From contig NZ_JAPYKK010000006.1 in the NCBI RefSeq assembly GCF_029623395.1, forward strand, positions 100,104 through 164,103: a DNA stretch of 64,000 bases, in the 5' to 3' direction. This DNA comes from Sphingomonas echinoides. GTDB taxonomy: Bacteria > Pseudomonadota > Alphaproteobacteria > Sphingomonadales > Sphingomonadaceae. The position numbers and the translations under genes are program-made. Below the pieces are notes generated by a model, which saw nothing but the letters and a program-made list of their open reading frames with translations, had not been told where the DNA came from and did no database searches. This document shows positions 36,006 to 45,088 of the stretch, in pieces. The first letter of the stretch is position 1, and each line of letters opens with the position of its first letter.

Positions 36006-36958
36006 CCGTAGACGACGTACGCGGGCTCGCGCAGGCGATCCGGCAGGAAATCGGCAAGGCCGTGGTCGGGCAGGAGGCGAGCGTCGACATTCTGCTGGTC
36101 GCGCTGTTCTCGGGCGGACACGTGTTGCTGGAAGGTCCGCCGGGGACCGCCAAGACGCTGCTCGCGCGAACCTTCGCGCGGGTGGTGGGGCTCGATTTCG
36201 GGCGGATCCAGTTCACGCCCGATCTCATGCCCGGCGACATCATCGGCGCGAACCTGTTCAATTTCCAGACGAGCACCTTCACGCTGACGCGGGGACCGAT
36301 CTTCACCGATCTGTTGCTGGCGGACGAGATCAACCGCACCCCGCCCAAGACGCAGGCCGCTCTGCTCGAGGCGATGCAGGAGCGCACCGTCACGATGGAC
36401 GGCGAAAGCCTGCCGCTGGGCGCGCGCTTCATGGTGGTCGCCACGCAGAACCCGATCGAGCAGCAAGGCGTCTATCCGTTGCCGGAGGCGCAGCTCGATC
36501 GCTTCCTGTTCAAGCAGACCGTCGATTATCCGTCCGCTGCCGAGGAGCGCCGTATCATCGCGACGCACAGCGCGCAGCAGCAGGCGATGGCGCCCGAGGA
36601 ATGGGGCGTCGAACCCCGGGCGAATGCAGAGACCATCGGAGCGGCGATCGACACGGTGACGAGCGTGCGGCTGGTCGACGAGGTGATCGACTATATTGCG
36701 GCGCTGGTGCGTGGCACGCGCGGGGTGGCCGATCTTGAAAGCGGCGCGTCGCCGCGTGCGGGGGCGATGCTGGCCGGCGCGGCGCGCGCGCGGGCGGCGA
36801 TCGATGGGCGCGATTTCGTCATTCCCGACGACGTCAAGGCGCTAGCGCCCGCGTTGTTGCGGCACCGCCTGATCCTGTCGCCTGCCGCGGAAATCGACGG
36901 ACGGACGGTGGAAGACGTCGTCGCGCACATCATCGAAACGATCGAAGCGCCGCGGTGA
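36002..36958 (+). CDS. MoxR-family AAA+ ATPase
   Basis: 318 residues. Walker A is GPPGTAKT at 45-52; Walker B is LLLADEINR; sensor 1 is [12 protein letters not shown]; the arginine-finger region is [10 protein letters not shown]. MoxR proteins are chaperone-like ATPases that mature or activate partners, here probably the DUF58 and membrane proteins encoded next to it. GTG 36002 is preferred because GGGAGA lies upstream; ATG 35987 is in frame. Confidence 0.95.
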   Translation: MTVDDVRGLAQAIRQEIGKAVVGQEASVDILLVALFSGGHVLLEGPPGTAKTLLARTFARVVGLDFGRIQFTPDLMPGDIIGANLFNFQTSTFTLTRGPIFTDLLLADEINRTPPKTQAALLEAMQERTVTMDGESLPLGARFMVVATQNPIEQQGVYPLPEAQLDRFLFKQTVDYPSAAEERRIIATHSAQQQAMAPEEWGVEPRANAETIGAAIDTVTSVRLVDEVIDYIAALVRGTRGVADLESGASPRAGAMLAGAARARAAIDGRDFVIPDDVKALAPALLRHRLILSPAAEIDGRTVEDVVAHIIETIEAPR

Positions 36959-36989
36959 GCGGGGCGGTCGGGTCTTCTGCGGTGAGCGC

Positions 36990-38300
36990 GTGATCTATCC
37001 GACTCGCCTTGCGGTGCTGGCGGCGGCGGCAGGAGCTCCGGTTGCGCTGGTGATCGGCGTGCTGCTGCCGGATCGCTGGTATGCCGGGTTGGCGTGGCCG
37101 CTTGCGGTGCTGATGCTGGCGGCGGTCGATGCGGTGTCCGGTCGGCGGCAGGCGCACGCAAGTGTCGACGTGCGCGATACCGTCGCCGTGGGGGAAACGA
37201 TCGACGCGACCGTCACCGTTACGCTCGAGGGGCGTGACCCGCCGGCCAGTGCCGAGGTTGCGGTGTTGGTCAACGCGCTGTTCGCGACCGAGGATGATGC
37301 GCGCGCGCGTGTCGCCCTGCGCAATGGCAAGGGCGCGGCGCTGCTCGCGCTGACGGCACTGCGACGCGGGACTGGGCGGGTCGACCGGATCTGGCTGCGC
37401 TGGCGCGGTCGGCTGGGGCTGGTCTGGCATCAGCGGAGCATCGCCGCCGACGTACGGATCGCGGTCCGGCCGGATATCCGCGTCCTGAAAGACAAAGGGG
37501 CCGAGATTTTCCGCCGTCACGCGATGGAAGGCCTGCTGACGCAGGTCGATCGCGGGGACGGGACCGATTTCGATGCGTTGGTCGAGTTCCGCTCGGGCAT
37601 GGATCGACGCGCGATCGACTGGAAACAGTCGGCGCGGCATCGCAAGCTCCACGCCAAGGAATATCGCACCGAACGCAACAACCAGATCGTCTTCGCGATC
37701 GATGCGGGGCGGCAGATGTCGGACCCGGTCGCGGGGCTGTCGCGTGTCGATCGCGCGGTGTCGGCGATGCTGCTCACCGCGTGGGTGGCGTTCAAGCTGG
37801 GGGACCGGGTCGCGCTCCATGCGTTCGATTCGCGACCGCGGATCGCGAGTGGGCTGGTGTCGGGGGTGCCCGCCTTCGCCAATCTCCAGCGGCTGGCGGC
37901 CGAAATTGACTACAGCGCAGAGGAAACCAACTACACCTTCGCGCTGACCACGCTGGCGACGCGGCTGACCCGGCGGTCGATGATCGTGCTGTTTACCGAA
38001 TTCACCGATCTTGTCAGCGCGGATTTCCTGGTGCGCGCATCGATGCGGATCGTGAAGACGCATCTGCTTCTGGTGGTGGTGCTGCGCGACGAAGATGTCG
38101 AGGCGATCGTGGATCGCGCGCCCGCCACGGCGGACGACGTCACGCGGGCTGTGACCGCGGCGGCGCTGCTGCGCGATCGCAAGCTGGTGCTGGCGCGGCT
38201 GAAACATGTCGGCGTCCATGTCATCGAGGCGGAGCATGACCGTGTCGGGGAACGCCTCGTCGCGGGCTATGTCGCGCTCAAACGGAGGAACGCATTGTGA
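36990..38300 (+). CDS. DUF58 domain protein partner of MoxR
   Basis: 436 residues. Two N-terminal membrane helices (TRLAVLAAAAGAPVALVIGV; WYAGLAWPLAVLMLAAVDAV). The DUF58 signature lies mid-protein: TDFDALVEFRSGMDRRAIDW and KQSARHRKLHAKEY. The C-terminal half resembles a von Willebrand A fold with a partly kept metal site (FAIDAGRQMSDP). DUF58 and MoxR nearly always occur together. Its stop overlaps the GTG of the SpoIIM-like gene. Confidence 0.9.
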   Translation: MIYPTRLAVLAAAAGAPVALVIGVLLPDRWYAGLAWPLAVLMLAAVDAVSGRRQAHASVDVRDTVAVGETIDATVTVTLEGRDPPASAEVAVLVNALFATEDDARARVALRNGKGAALLALTALRRGTGRVDRIWLRWRGRLGLVWHQRSIAADVRIAVRPDIRVLKDKGAEIFRRHAMEGLLTQVDRGDGTDFDALVEFRSGMDRRAIDWKQSARHRKLHAKEYRTERNNQIVFAIDAGRQMSDPVAGLSRVDRAVSAMLLTAWVAFKLGDRVALHAFDSRPRIASGLVSGVPAFANLQRLAAEIDYSAEETNYTFALTTLATRLTRRSMIVLFTEFTDLVSADFLVRASMRIVKTHLLLVVVLRDEDVEAIVDRAPATADDVTRAVTAAALLRDRKLVLARLKHVGVHVIEAEHDRVGERLVAGYVALKRRNAL

Positions 38301-39325
38301 CGGCGTCCGTATCGCCCGTGGCGCAGCCGGTGCTGGTCAACGCCAGCCGCTTTCGCGCAGCGCATGCCGCGGAGTGGGAACGGCTCGACGCGATCGTCCG
38401 GCGGATCGAGCGGCGGTCGATCCGCGCGGTGCCGCAGGACGATCTGCTTGCGCTGCCGTTGTTGTATCGGACGGCGTTGTCGTCGCTGTCGGTCGCGCGC
38501 GAGACGTCGCTCGACCGGGCGTTGATCGACTATCTCGAACAGCTGTGTACGCGGGCCTATTTCCAGCTGTACGGCGTCCAGACGTCGGCCTGGACGCAGC
38601 TCAGGCGGTTCTTCGTGCAGGGCTGGCCGGCCGCGGTGCAATCGCTGTGGCGCGAGACGCTGGTGTCCTTCCTGCTGACGGTTGCCGGGGTTGTCGTCGG
38701 CTATCTGATCGTGCGCGGCGACGCAGCGTGGTTCTTCGCGATCGTCGGGGACAGCATGGCAGGCGGGCGCGATCCGTCCGCCTCGGTCGAGACGTTGCGC
38801 AAGACGCTGTACGCGCCCCAACAGCAGAACATGCTGGCGACGTTCGCGGCGTATCTGTTCACGCACAATGCGCAGATCGCGATCTTCTCGTTCGCGCTGG
38901 GCTTCGCCTTCGCGGTCCCGACCGCGCTGCTCATTACCTATAACGGGATGATGCTGGGGGCATTTCTGGCGGTGTTCGTGCCCAAGGGGCTGGGGTTCGG
39001 GTTTGTCGGCTGGATCATGATCCACGGCACGACCGAATTGTTCGCGATCATCCTGTCGGGCGCGGCGGGGTTCCGCATCGGTACCGCGATCGCCTTTCCC
39101 GGGCGACGGACGCGCGGCGATGCGGCGGTCGCGGCGGGGCAGACCGGCGCGGTCGCGATGGCGGGGGCGGTGGTGATGCTGCTCGTCGCCGGGTTGCTCG
39201 AGGGGATCGGGCGGCAGGTGCTGACCGATGATTTCACCCGCTACGCGATCGGCACGGCGATGCTGATCGGGTGGCTGCTGTACTTCTACCTGCCGAGGAA
39301 ATCCGATGCGCCAGCCGCGTCCTGA
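38297..39325 (+). CDS. Stage II sporulation protein M-like membrane protein
   Basis: 342 residues, SpoIIM family although the organism does not sporulate. After a soluble helical region (about 110 residues) come five or six membrane helices, with the conserved FSFALGFAFAVPTALLITYNGMML and GWIMIHGTTELFAI. In Bacillus, SpoIIM works in a peptidoglycan-remodelling complex; the role here is unknown. The start is GTG 38297 (GTGA with DUF58), and its 3' end overlaps the RDD gene by 20 bases. Confidence 0.88.
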   Translation: MTASVSPVAQPVLVNASRFRAAHAAEWERLDAIVRRIERRSIRAVPQDDLLALPLLYRTALSSLSVARETSLDRALIDYLEQLCTRAYFQLYGVQTSAWTQLRRFFVQGWPAAVQSLWRETLVSFLLTVAGVVVGYLIVRGDAAWFFAIVGDSMAGGRDPSASVETLRKTLYAPQQQNMLATFAAYLFTHNAQIAIFSFALGFAFAVPTALLITYNGMMLGAFLAVFVPKGLGFGFVGWIMIHGTTELFAIILSGAAGFRIGTAIAFPGRRTRGDAAVAAGQTGAVAMAGAVVMLLVAGLLEGIGRQVLTDDFTRYAIGTAMLIGWLLYFYLPRKSDAPAAS

Positions 39326-40175
39326 AGCGCGCCCTGAAGCGGACGGTCTGCGGCGCAGCTTCATCACGCCCGAAGGCGTCGACCTGCGGCTGACACTGGG
39401 CAGTGCGGGAACGCGCGCTGCCGCCTTTCTGATCGATGCGATCGCGGTGGTCGCGGTCCTGGTGGTCGCGACGATCGTGATCTTCACGCTGTTCTTTTCG
39501 GTCCACGCGCCGGCGCTTGCGATCGTCTGGATGATCGGCTTCTTCGTGCTGCGCAACGGCTGGTTCACGCTGTTCGAAATGGGCGGGCGCGGCGCGACGC
39601 CGGGCAAGCGCATCATGGGGCTGCGCGTGGTCGCGCGCGATGGCGCCCGGCTCAGCGGGGGAGCGTTGATCGTCCGGAACGCGATGCGCGAGGTCGAGCT
39701 GTTTCTGCCGCTCACGTTTCTCGGCACGCAGGCGGCAGAGGGCACGGCGGATACGTTCGTCACGCTGTTTTCGCTCGGCTGGAGCGGAATTTTCCTGCTG
39801 TTCCCGCTGTTTAACCGGGACCGGTTGCGGGTGGGGGACCTGCTCGCGGGGACGTGGGTGGTTCGCACGGTCGGCGTCACGCTTGGGTCGGAACTGGCGG
39901 TGCCTGAAGCCCGACCGCGTCGCAGTTTCAGCGATGCCGCGCTCAGCCTGTACGGTGAATATGAACTTCAGACGCTCGAGGACGTCCTGCGCGCCGGACA
40001 GCGCGATTCCATCGCAACGGTCGCGGCGACGATCCGGCGAAAGGCAAACCTGACCGACGACGGCGACGACCTCGGCTTCCTGACCGAATATTATGCGGCC
40101 CTGTGCGTGCGGCTTGAGCGCGGGCTGCTGGTCGGCCGGCGGCGCCTCGACAAATTTGCGGACGCGAAACGCTAA
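39306..40175 (+). CDS. RDD-family membrane protein
   Basis: 289 residues. The N-terminal RDD domain has the hallmark arginine (GTRAAAFLIDAIAVVAVLVV), then GGRGATPGKRIMGLRVV and FNRDRLRVGDLLAGTWVV, with about four membrane helices. The C-terminal 80 residues are a soluble helical extension (YELQTLEDVLRAGQRDS) not typical of RDD proteins and probably specific to this operon. It is the last gene of the MoxR operon and ends at a terminator. Confidence 0.88.
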   Translation: MRQPRPEARPEADGLRRSFITPEGVDLRLTLGSAGTRAAAFLIDAIAVVAVLVVATIVIFTLFFSVHAPALAIVWMIGFFVLRNGWFTLFEMGGRGATPGKRIMGLRVVARDGARLSGGALIVRNAMREVELFLPLTFLGTQAAEGTADTFVTLFSLGWSGIFLLFPLFNRDRLRVGDLLAGTWVVRTVGVTLGSELAVPEARPRRSFSDAALSLYGEYELQTLEDVLRAGQRDSIATVAATIRRKANLTDDGDDLGFLTEYYAALCVRLERGLLVGRRRLDKFADAKR

Positions 40176-40178
40176 AAA

Positions 40179-40206
40179 CCCCGACGCGAGCATTGCCACG
40201 TCGGGG
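40179..40206. terminator. Bidirectional intrinsic terminator between RDD and entericidin genes
   Basis: CCCCGACG (40179-40186) pairs with CGTCGGGG (40199-40206). On the plus strand it is followed by TCTTTCT; on the minus strand by five T residues (complement of 40178-40174). It thus serves both converging genes. Confidence 0.8.
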
Positions 40207-40224
40207 TCTTTCTAGAGGGCAGGA

Positions 40225-40368
40225 TCAGTGCTTCTTATTTTCGCCGGACACATCCGATACCGCGCTGCCCGCGGACTTGATGTCCTTGCCCGCCCCGTTG
40301 ACCGTGTTGCAGGCCGATAGCGACACAGCGGCAACGGCGGCGAGGGTGAAAAGCATCTTGGTCTTCAT
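40225..40368 (-). CDS. Entericidin A/B-family small lipoprotein
   Basis: 47 residues. The signal peptide ends in the lipobox LSAC, giving a mature lipoprotein of about 28 residues starting CNTVNGAGKDIKSAG, which matches entericidins. These are stress-induced envelope lipoproteins, some acting as toxin/antidote pairs; only one copy is found here. The palindrome CAAGAATTTCTTG lies upstream at 40387-40399. Confidence 0.9.
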   Translation of the reverse strand: MKTKMLFTLAAVAAVSLSACNTVNGAGKDIKSAGSAVSDVSGENKKH

Positions 40369-40411
40369 GCTTCGAATTCCTTCATGCAAGAATTTCTTGA
40401 ACGCGTGCAGA

Positions 40412-40678
40412 TCAAGCGCGGCGCGCGCTGAGACCAGTGACGAGCGCACCGAGCGCAAATCCGGCGATCGCGGTGAGGCCGAGTGCGAGCAGCGGGCTAT
40501 GCTCGACGGTCGCGCGGGCGGCGTCGACGGCATCGCCGTAGGTTCCTTCAAGCTGACCGGTGACCTTGCGTACGGCGCCCGAAACCTCGCTGGACCGATC
40601 TCCGGTCAACTTGCCGAAGCCTTCTTCGATCGAGCCTGCAGCCTGCTTGATCCCGCCGGTAACCTGATGCGTGTCCAT
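40412..40678 (-). CDS. CsbD-family stress protein with membrane anchor
   Basis: 88 residues from ATG 40678, with AGGAGA upstream. The first 60 residues are CsbD-like: HQVTGGIKQAAGSIEEGFGK and LTGDRSSEVSG. A C-terminal membrane helix follows (LLALGLTAIAGFALGALVTG) with basic ARRA, so it resembles a fusion between CsbD and an ElaB/YqjD-type anchor. CsbD proteins are general-stress proteins of unknown activity. Confidence 0.85.
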   Translation of the reverse strand: MDTHQVTGGIKQAAGSIEEGFGKLTGDRSSEVSGAVRKVTGQLEGTYGDAVDAARATVEHSPLLALGLTAIAGFALGALVTGLSARRA

Positions 40679-40734
40679 GAAATATCTCCTTTTGATTGCG
40701 TTCAATGCGATGCGAATAGTGCATTGGATCCGAC

Positions 40735-40802
40735 GACCACCGCGTTGATACGCTACAGGCGGTGGCCGTCGTCTCCGCGCGCCCTAGGGGCTGGCGCGCA
40801 TC
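40735..40802. other. Two hairpins between the membrane-protein and CsbD genes
   Basis: ACCACCGC/GCGGTGGC (about 40738-40768) and GCGCGCC/GGCGCGC (about 40779-40800) are inverted repeats in the 136-base gap upstream of the csbD gene. Neither has a T tract. They could slow read-through or protect mRNA ends. Confidence 0.4.
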
Positions 40803-40814
40803 CTCCAGCGTCGG

Positions 40815-41726
40815 TTAGACGCGGCGGACCTCATGACCGCGGCGGCGCGTAGCGGCGGCCCCGGCAAACCCGGCTGCACCGGCGCCGAGCAACAGCGCGA
40901 TGACGGCGGTGAACGATGTCCCAGCAGCGGCGCTGGCGCCGGTATCGGCTGCGGACTTGGCGGTCTCGACCGTGTTGTTCTTCGCGGCGATGAACTGCTG
41001 CTTGGCGCGCGTGACCTGCGCCGCTGCTTCCGGGCGCGAAATCTTGCGCTGCGCGGCGACGATGTCGACGATCCGGGCTTCTGCCTGGTTACCCTCAGCG
41101 CCGCCACGAGCCATTGCGGGCAACTGCTTGGCGACTTCCTTCTGCGCTTCCTGCGAGGTCATTTGCGCGGGGTCGCTCGGTGCGGAGTCGAGGTAGGCGG
41201 CGGCCTGATCCTGGACGTCGATTCCCGCTGCCTTGGCAACGGTCGGTGCGCTTGCGCCGATGCTGGTACCTGCCGCGCTCGCGACGCTGCCGATCGTGCG
41301 GAACGTGCCGCCGATGATCGACCCTACGGCCGAGCTCAACAGGTACAGCGTGATGATGAGGGTCACGCCCCAGATGACGAGGCCGTGGACAAACCCGTCA
41401 AAGCGTTCGGTCAAGCCAGCGATACGCGATGCGGCATAGCTGCCTGCGCCGAGTGCAACGATCGTGCTGACCACCCACCACAGTCCTGCACCGATCCCGA
41501 ACCCGCTCGCGCTGGGCGTGGACCCGTTGACCGGGTCGACCAGGCTCATCCCGATGCCGGTGCCGAGCAGGCCCAGGACGATCTGAACCGCGATCGCGAT
41601 CGTCACGCCGGCGAAGACCGCCTGCCATGACATGCGCGAGCCGTGGACGACTGCGCTTCCCGCGACATGGTCGTGTGCGTGATGGGAGTCCGATCCGTGG
41701 ATCGGATCAACGTACGTGTGTGCCAT
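40815..41726 (-). CDS. Unrecognised multi-spanning membrane protein of the stress island
   Basis: 303 residues. A histidine-rich start (MAHTYVDPIHGSDSHHAHDH) precedes three membrane helices, a long alanine/glutamine-rich soluble region (about residues 150-265, EAQKEVAKQLPAMARGGAEG), and a last membrane helix (TSFTAVIALLLGAGAAGFAG) with a basic tail. Similar proteins occur in rhizobia and sphingomonads without known function. ATG 41726 is preferred to the ATG five codons upstream, where no ribosome site is seen. Location among csbD and entericidin genes suggests a stress role. Confidence 0.75.
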   Translation of the reverse strand: MAHTYVDPIHGSDSHHAHDHVAGSAVVHGSRMSWQAVFAGVTIAIAVQIVLGLLGTGIGMSLVDPVNGSTPSASGFGIGAGLWWVVSTIVALGAGSYAASRIAGLTERFDGFVHGLVIWGVTLIITLYLLSSAVGSIIGGTFRTIGSVASAAGTSIGASAPTVAKAAGIDVQDQAAAYLDSAPSDPAQMTSQEAQKEVAKQLPAMARGGAEGNQAEARIVDIVAAQRKISRPEAAAQVTRAKQQFIAAKNNTVETAKSAADTGASAAAGTSFTAVIALLLGAGAAGFAGAAATRRRGHEVRRV

Positions 41727-41784
41727 TTTCTTTTCTCTCATGGATCATTGACGTCACCGTCGGGCGAAGCCGCCCGCGGTCATC

Positions 41785-41964
41785 CTAAGGATTGAGGGTG
41801 TCGCGTGCGGCGGCCTTGGCTTCGCCGCGTTCGGACTGCGCCTTGCCGGCGGCCTTTTCGGCAGCGCCCTTGGCTTCGACGCTACGGTCGCCGGTGATCT
41901 TGCCGATCGCTTCCTTGATCGATCCGGTCGCCTGCTTGCCGGCGCCTTCGATGCGGTCGTCCAT
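41785..41964 (-). CDS. CsbD-family stress protein
   Basis: 59 residues from ATG 41964, preceded by GAAAGGA at good spacing; an ATG three codons earlier overlaps that site. The sequence DDRIEGAGKQATGSIKEAIG and KITGDRSVEAKG is typical CsbD. It is soluble, unlike the anchored copy at 40412. Probably controlled by the general stress response, although no clear EcfG-type promoter is seen. Confidence 0.88.
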   Translation of the reverse strand: MDDRIEGAGKQATGSIKEAIGKITGDRSVEAKGAAEKAAGKAQSERGEAKAAARDTLNP

Positions 41965-42054
41965 CTTGCCCATCCTTTCGCTCTGGGCGGCGCGGGGTGA
42001 CCGCGTCGCCTTCGAGGAAAGGAAATAGTCCCGAACCGTGCCTACCCTAGAGCG

Positions 42055-42090
42055 ATTTGCACCCAATCGTTTAGTGCAAACGGGTGTAAA
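42055..42090. other. Inverted repeat between the PAS regulator and csbD
   Basis: TTTGCACCC and GGGTGTAAA (one mismatch) flank 18 bases just after the regulator's stop codon and about 100 bases ahead of the csbD start. It lacks a T tract, so it may be a protein-binding site rather than a terminator. Confidence 0.35.
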
Positions 42091-42091
42091 A

Positions 42092-43588
42092 TTAACCGTC
42101 CTTTGCTACAGAACGGCGTGAAGATGGCAGCGGAAAGCCGCGTTCGCGCGCCCATATGATCGCGGCCGAACGACGGTTTACGCCCAATTTTCCGTAGATC
42201 CGCGCGACATTGTTGCGCACGGTGTTGCGGGACACGCCCATGGCCGCGGCCACCGCCGCATCGTCGAGCCCTTCGCACATCAGGCTCAGCGTCTCGCGTT
42301 CGCGACCGGTGAGCGAGGCAACTTCGGCGACATAGTGCTGCGCGCTCGGCGCGCGCAGGTTCGCGAGTTTCTCGACGATAGTCCGGCTGAACCAGTTGGT
42401 GTCGCGCATCACCGTCTCGATCGCGCCGATCAGTTCGCGTTCGGAGCGACGGCGTTCGGCGATGTCTTGGATCACCCACAAAACGCAATCGCTGCCATGC
42501 ATCGGAATGATGCCGGTGGAGATCAGGACGTCGATCCGCTCACCGTCCTTGCGCTGGAGGCATGCGTCGCGCGCCTGGAAGCCGCCGTGGTCGTGCATCG
42601 CCTGTTCGACCTCAGCGCGTGCGCTCGCGCCTTCGACCAGTTTGAGCGAGCAGGCCGTTTGCTGCTTGATGTCGTCGGCGGTGTAGCCGGTCAGTTCCAG
42701 CAGCGCGGCGTTCGCCTGGAGGAACCTGTGCCCGTCGAGCGTCGCCACCGCCATGCCGATCGGCGCGAGTTCGAATGTGCGGTGCGCACGCTGTTCGCTT
42801 TCGCGCAATTCGCCTTCGATCCGGCGGCGCGGCTCGAGATCGGCGAAGGTGAACAGCATGCAGGATTGTTCGTTGAGGTCGATCGGTTGCCCGCCGACGA
42901 TCACGAGCTTGCGGCCACCCCCCGGCAAGTGCAGGTCCGCCTGCATCTGCGGGATCGTCCGCCCCTCGCGCAGGCGTTGCTTGGCGAGGCCCGGGTCCGA
43001 CACGTCCGCGAGCACGTCGAGATCATAGACGGTGTGGCCCAGCACATCCTCGCGCTCCCATCCGGTCATCTCGAGAAAACCGGCGTTGACCTTGACGAAC
43101 CGCTGATCGGACAGGCGGCAAATGACGGCGGGCGCGGGATTGGCCTTGAACGTCTGTTCGAACCGCTCCTCCGCCTCGAACCGCAGCGAGACATCCTGGA
43201 TGACCAGCACGAGCAGGTCGGGATTGTCGTCGCTGTCGGTCAGCACCAGACTGCGGATCTGATGAATCCAGCGCGCTTCCTCATCCCCGTCGCGCAGGAC
43301 CTCGACGATCACCTCACTGAATTCTTGTCCTGCGACGACGCGCTCCAATGGATAATCGGGCGCGTCGAGCCAGTGGTTGTTGCGATAGCGTAGGCGAAAC
43401 CGGCTGCGATACTCATCGATCGTCTTGCCGAGATCGGGAATCCGCTCGACCCCGTGCATCCGCAAGCCCGCCTCGTTCGCCCACAGGATGTCCTGCTCGG
43501 GCGAGACGATGATGACCCCCTCGGTCAGGCCGGACACGATCTGCTGGAGTCGGCGCAGGTCGACGCCGGTATGATGGAGTGCGGGCAT
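42092..43588 (-). CDS. Triple-PAS LuxR-type transcriptional regulator
   Basis: 498 residues. Three PAS domains, at about residues 15-130 (QIVSGLTEGVIIVSPEQDIL), 145-260 (VICRLSDQRFVKVNAGFLEM) and 275-390 (FELAPIGMAVATLDGHRFLQ), are followed by a LuxR helix-turn-helix (LTGRERETLSLMCEGLDDAA, then VSRNTVRNNVARIYGKLGV). No kinase or receiver domain is present, so it links sensing directly to DNA binding. The PAS ligands are not evident. ATG 43588 has GAAGG upstream. It is oriented toward the csbD/entericidin genes and may regulate them. Confidence 0.88.
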   Translation of the reverse strand: MPALHHTGVDLRRLQQIVSGLTEGVIIVSPEQDILWANEAGLRMHGVERIPDLGKTIDEYRSRFRLRYRNNHWLDAPDYPLERVVAGQEFSEVIVEVLRDGDEEARWIHQIRSLVLTDSDDNPDLLVLVIQDVSLRFEAEERFEQTFKANPAPAVICRLSDQRFVKVNAGFLEMTGWEREDVLGHTVYDLDVLADVSDPGLAKQRLREGRTIPQMQADLHLPGGGRKLVIVGGQPIDLNEQSCMLFTFADLEPRRRIEGELRESEQRAHRTFELAPIGMAVATLDGHRFLQANAALLELTGYTADDIKQQTACSLKLVEGASARAEVEQAMHDHGGFQARDACLQRKDGERIDVLISTGIIPMHGSDCVLWVIQDIAERRRSERELIGAIETVMRDTNWFSRTIVEKLANLRAPSAQHYVAEVASLTGRERETLSLMCEGLDDAAVAAAMGVSRNTVRNNVARIYGKLGVNRRSAAIIWARERGFPLPSSRRSVAKDG

Positions 43589-43674
43589 GGCCTTCGGGTT
43601 CCGGTCGTTTCGCAAGGATCACGATAACGCCAGTCGGACGAGGTCGGCAGCATGCCCGCACCAAATTTCCGCCG

Positions 43675-45033
43675 TCAGGCTGGCGCGAGGCGATACAGCG
43701 CAGCGCCGTGCGCCGGCAATTGTCGCGTCAGTCGATCGCGAGCAATGCCTTCGTCCGCGCGGCTCCACAGGTCGCGCACCCGAACCGCGCGCGGCGCGCC
43801 GATCGCGGTCAGGTCGAGCGTCACGGAATGCGCTTCCTTGCCGGTGTTGAACAGCGCGAGATAGCGGTCGGGCCCATCTTTCGGCCGGGCGGTCCAGACG
43901 CGCGCCGCATCGGTCAGGTAATGCGGCTGATTGTCGCGGCTCGCCTGGTTGACCGCGATGACCTCGGGGTTGGTGAGCAACGCCAGCGTCGGCGCGTCGA
44001 GGTGTCGCAAGTCCCCGCCCATGATCAGCGGGGAGCGGGCGATCGACCAGAGCGTCATCACCGTGCGCTGTTCGTCCGGCGTGAAGCGCGTGTCGCGCTC
44101 ACCGAGCGAAAGGCGCCCGAGCGGGAGCATGTCGGCATCCGGCCACGCACCCGCGCGGCGATAGGGGTTCCAGTTCTCGAGCCGGGTGAACTGTGCCTCC
44201 AGCATCGCCCAATTGTCCCAGAAATCGTCCGAAATGCGCCACATCTGCGCATGGCGCGAGACGTGGTCGGCGCGCCCGACCGGGGTTTCGCCGGGGGAGA
44301 GGCTGAACACGATCGGGCGGCCGGTGGCGCGAATGGCGCGCGCGGCGGCCTCGATCTCGGGGGCGTGCGCATCATAGGGGCGGCTCATGTCGTCCATCTT
44401 GACGAAATCGACGCCCCATGACGCGAACAGCGCGAAGACGCTGTCGTAATAGGCCTGCGCACCGGGTTTGCGCATGTCGACACCGTACATGTCGGGGTTC
44501 CAGCTGCACACGCTCGACGTGTCGGCGATCGCACTGGCGCGCAGATTGGTGCCGAGGATCGGCAGGTCCCGCTCCACCGCAAGCCGCGGGATGCCGCGCA
44601 TCAGGTGGACGCCGAAACGCAACCCCAGCTTGTGGACGATATCGGCGAGCGGACGGAAGCCCGCGCCGCCGGCGCTCGACGGGAACCGGTTGGGGGCGGG
44701 GAGCAATCGGCCATAGGCGTCGAGCGTCGGCTGTGGCTTTTCGTTGTACGTGTAGCTCTTGGCCGCTGGATCGTACCATTGGATGTCGACGGTGAACACG
44801 TCGTAGCCCGACGGCAGCAGCTTGTCCGCCATGATGCGCGCGGTTTCGATCGCCTGCGCCTCGGTGATCGTCGTCGCGAAGCTGTTCCAGCTGTTCCATC
44901 CCATCGGCGGGGTCGGGGCGAGGATGGGCGAGCCACCTGATTTTGCGGGCAGTGCGGGCGTCAGCGCGAGCGCCGCGCTGCTGCCAAGGCCCAGGCCGGC
45001 GCCTTGCAGAATCGTTCGGCGAGTCAGGCTCAT
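43675..45033 (-). CDS. GH27 alpha-galactosidase, Tat-exported
   Basis: 452 residues. The signal SLTRRTILQGAGLGLGSSAA has twin arginines. The barrel starts PPMGWNSWNSF; the predicted nucleophile is the first Asp of FVKMDDMSR and the acid/base lies in MWRISDDFWDN. GH27 enzymes release terminal alpha-galactose (or alpha-N-acetylgalactosamine or beta-L-arabinopyranose) residues; exact specificity is not decided by these motifs. It is oriented with the GntR gene upstream of it. Confidence 0.92.
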   Translation of the reverse strand: MSLTRRTILQGAGLGLGSSAALALTPALPAKSGGSPILAPTPPMGWNSWNSFATTITEAQAIETARIMADKLLPSGYDVFTVDIQWYDPAAKSYTYNEKPQPTLDAYGRLLPAPNRFPSSAGGAGFRPLADIVHKLGLRFGVHLMRGIPRLAVERDLPILGTNLRASAIADTSSVCSWNPDMYGVDMRKPGAQAYYDSVFALFASWGVDFVKMDDMSRPYDAHAPEIEAAARAIRATGRPIVFSLSPGETPVGRADHVSRHAQMWRISDDFWDNWAMLEAQFTRLENWNPYRRAGAWPDADMLPLGRLSLGERDTRFTPDEQRTVMTLWSIARSPLIMGGDLRHLDAPTLALLTNPEVIAVNQASRDNQPHYLTDAARVWTARPKDGPDRYLALFNTGKEAHSVTLDLTAIGAPRAVRVRDLWSRADEGIARDRLTRQLPAHGAALYRLAPA

Positions 45034-45088
45034 GTCACGTCATCTCCGGTATGGCTAAGTCGAAATCGAGGGTGGACTGGGGTGGATG

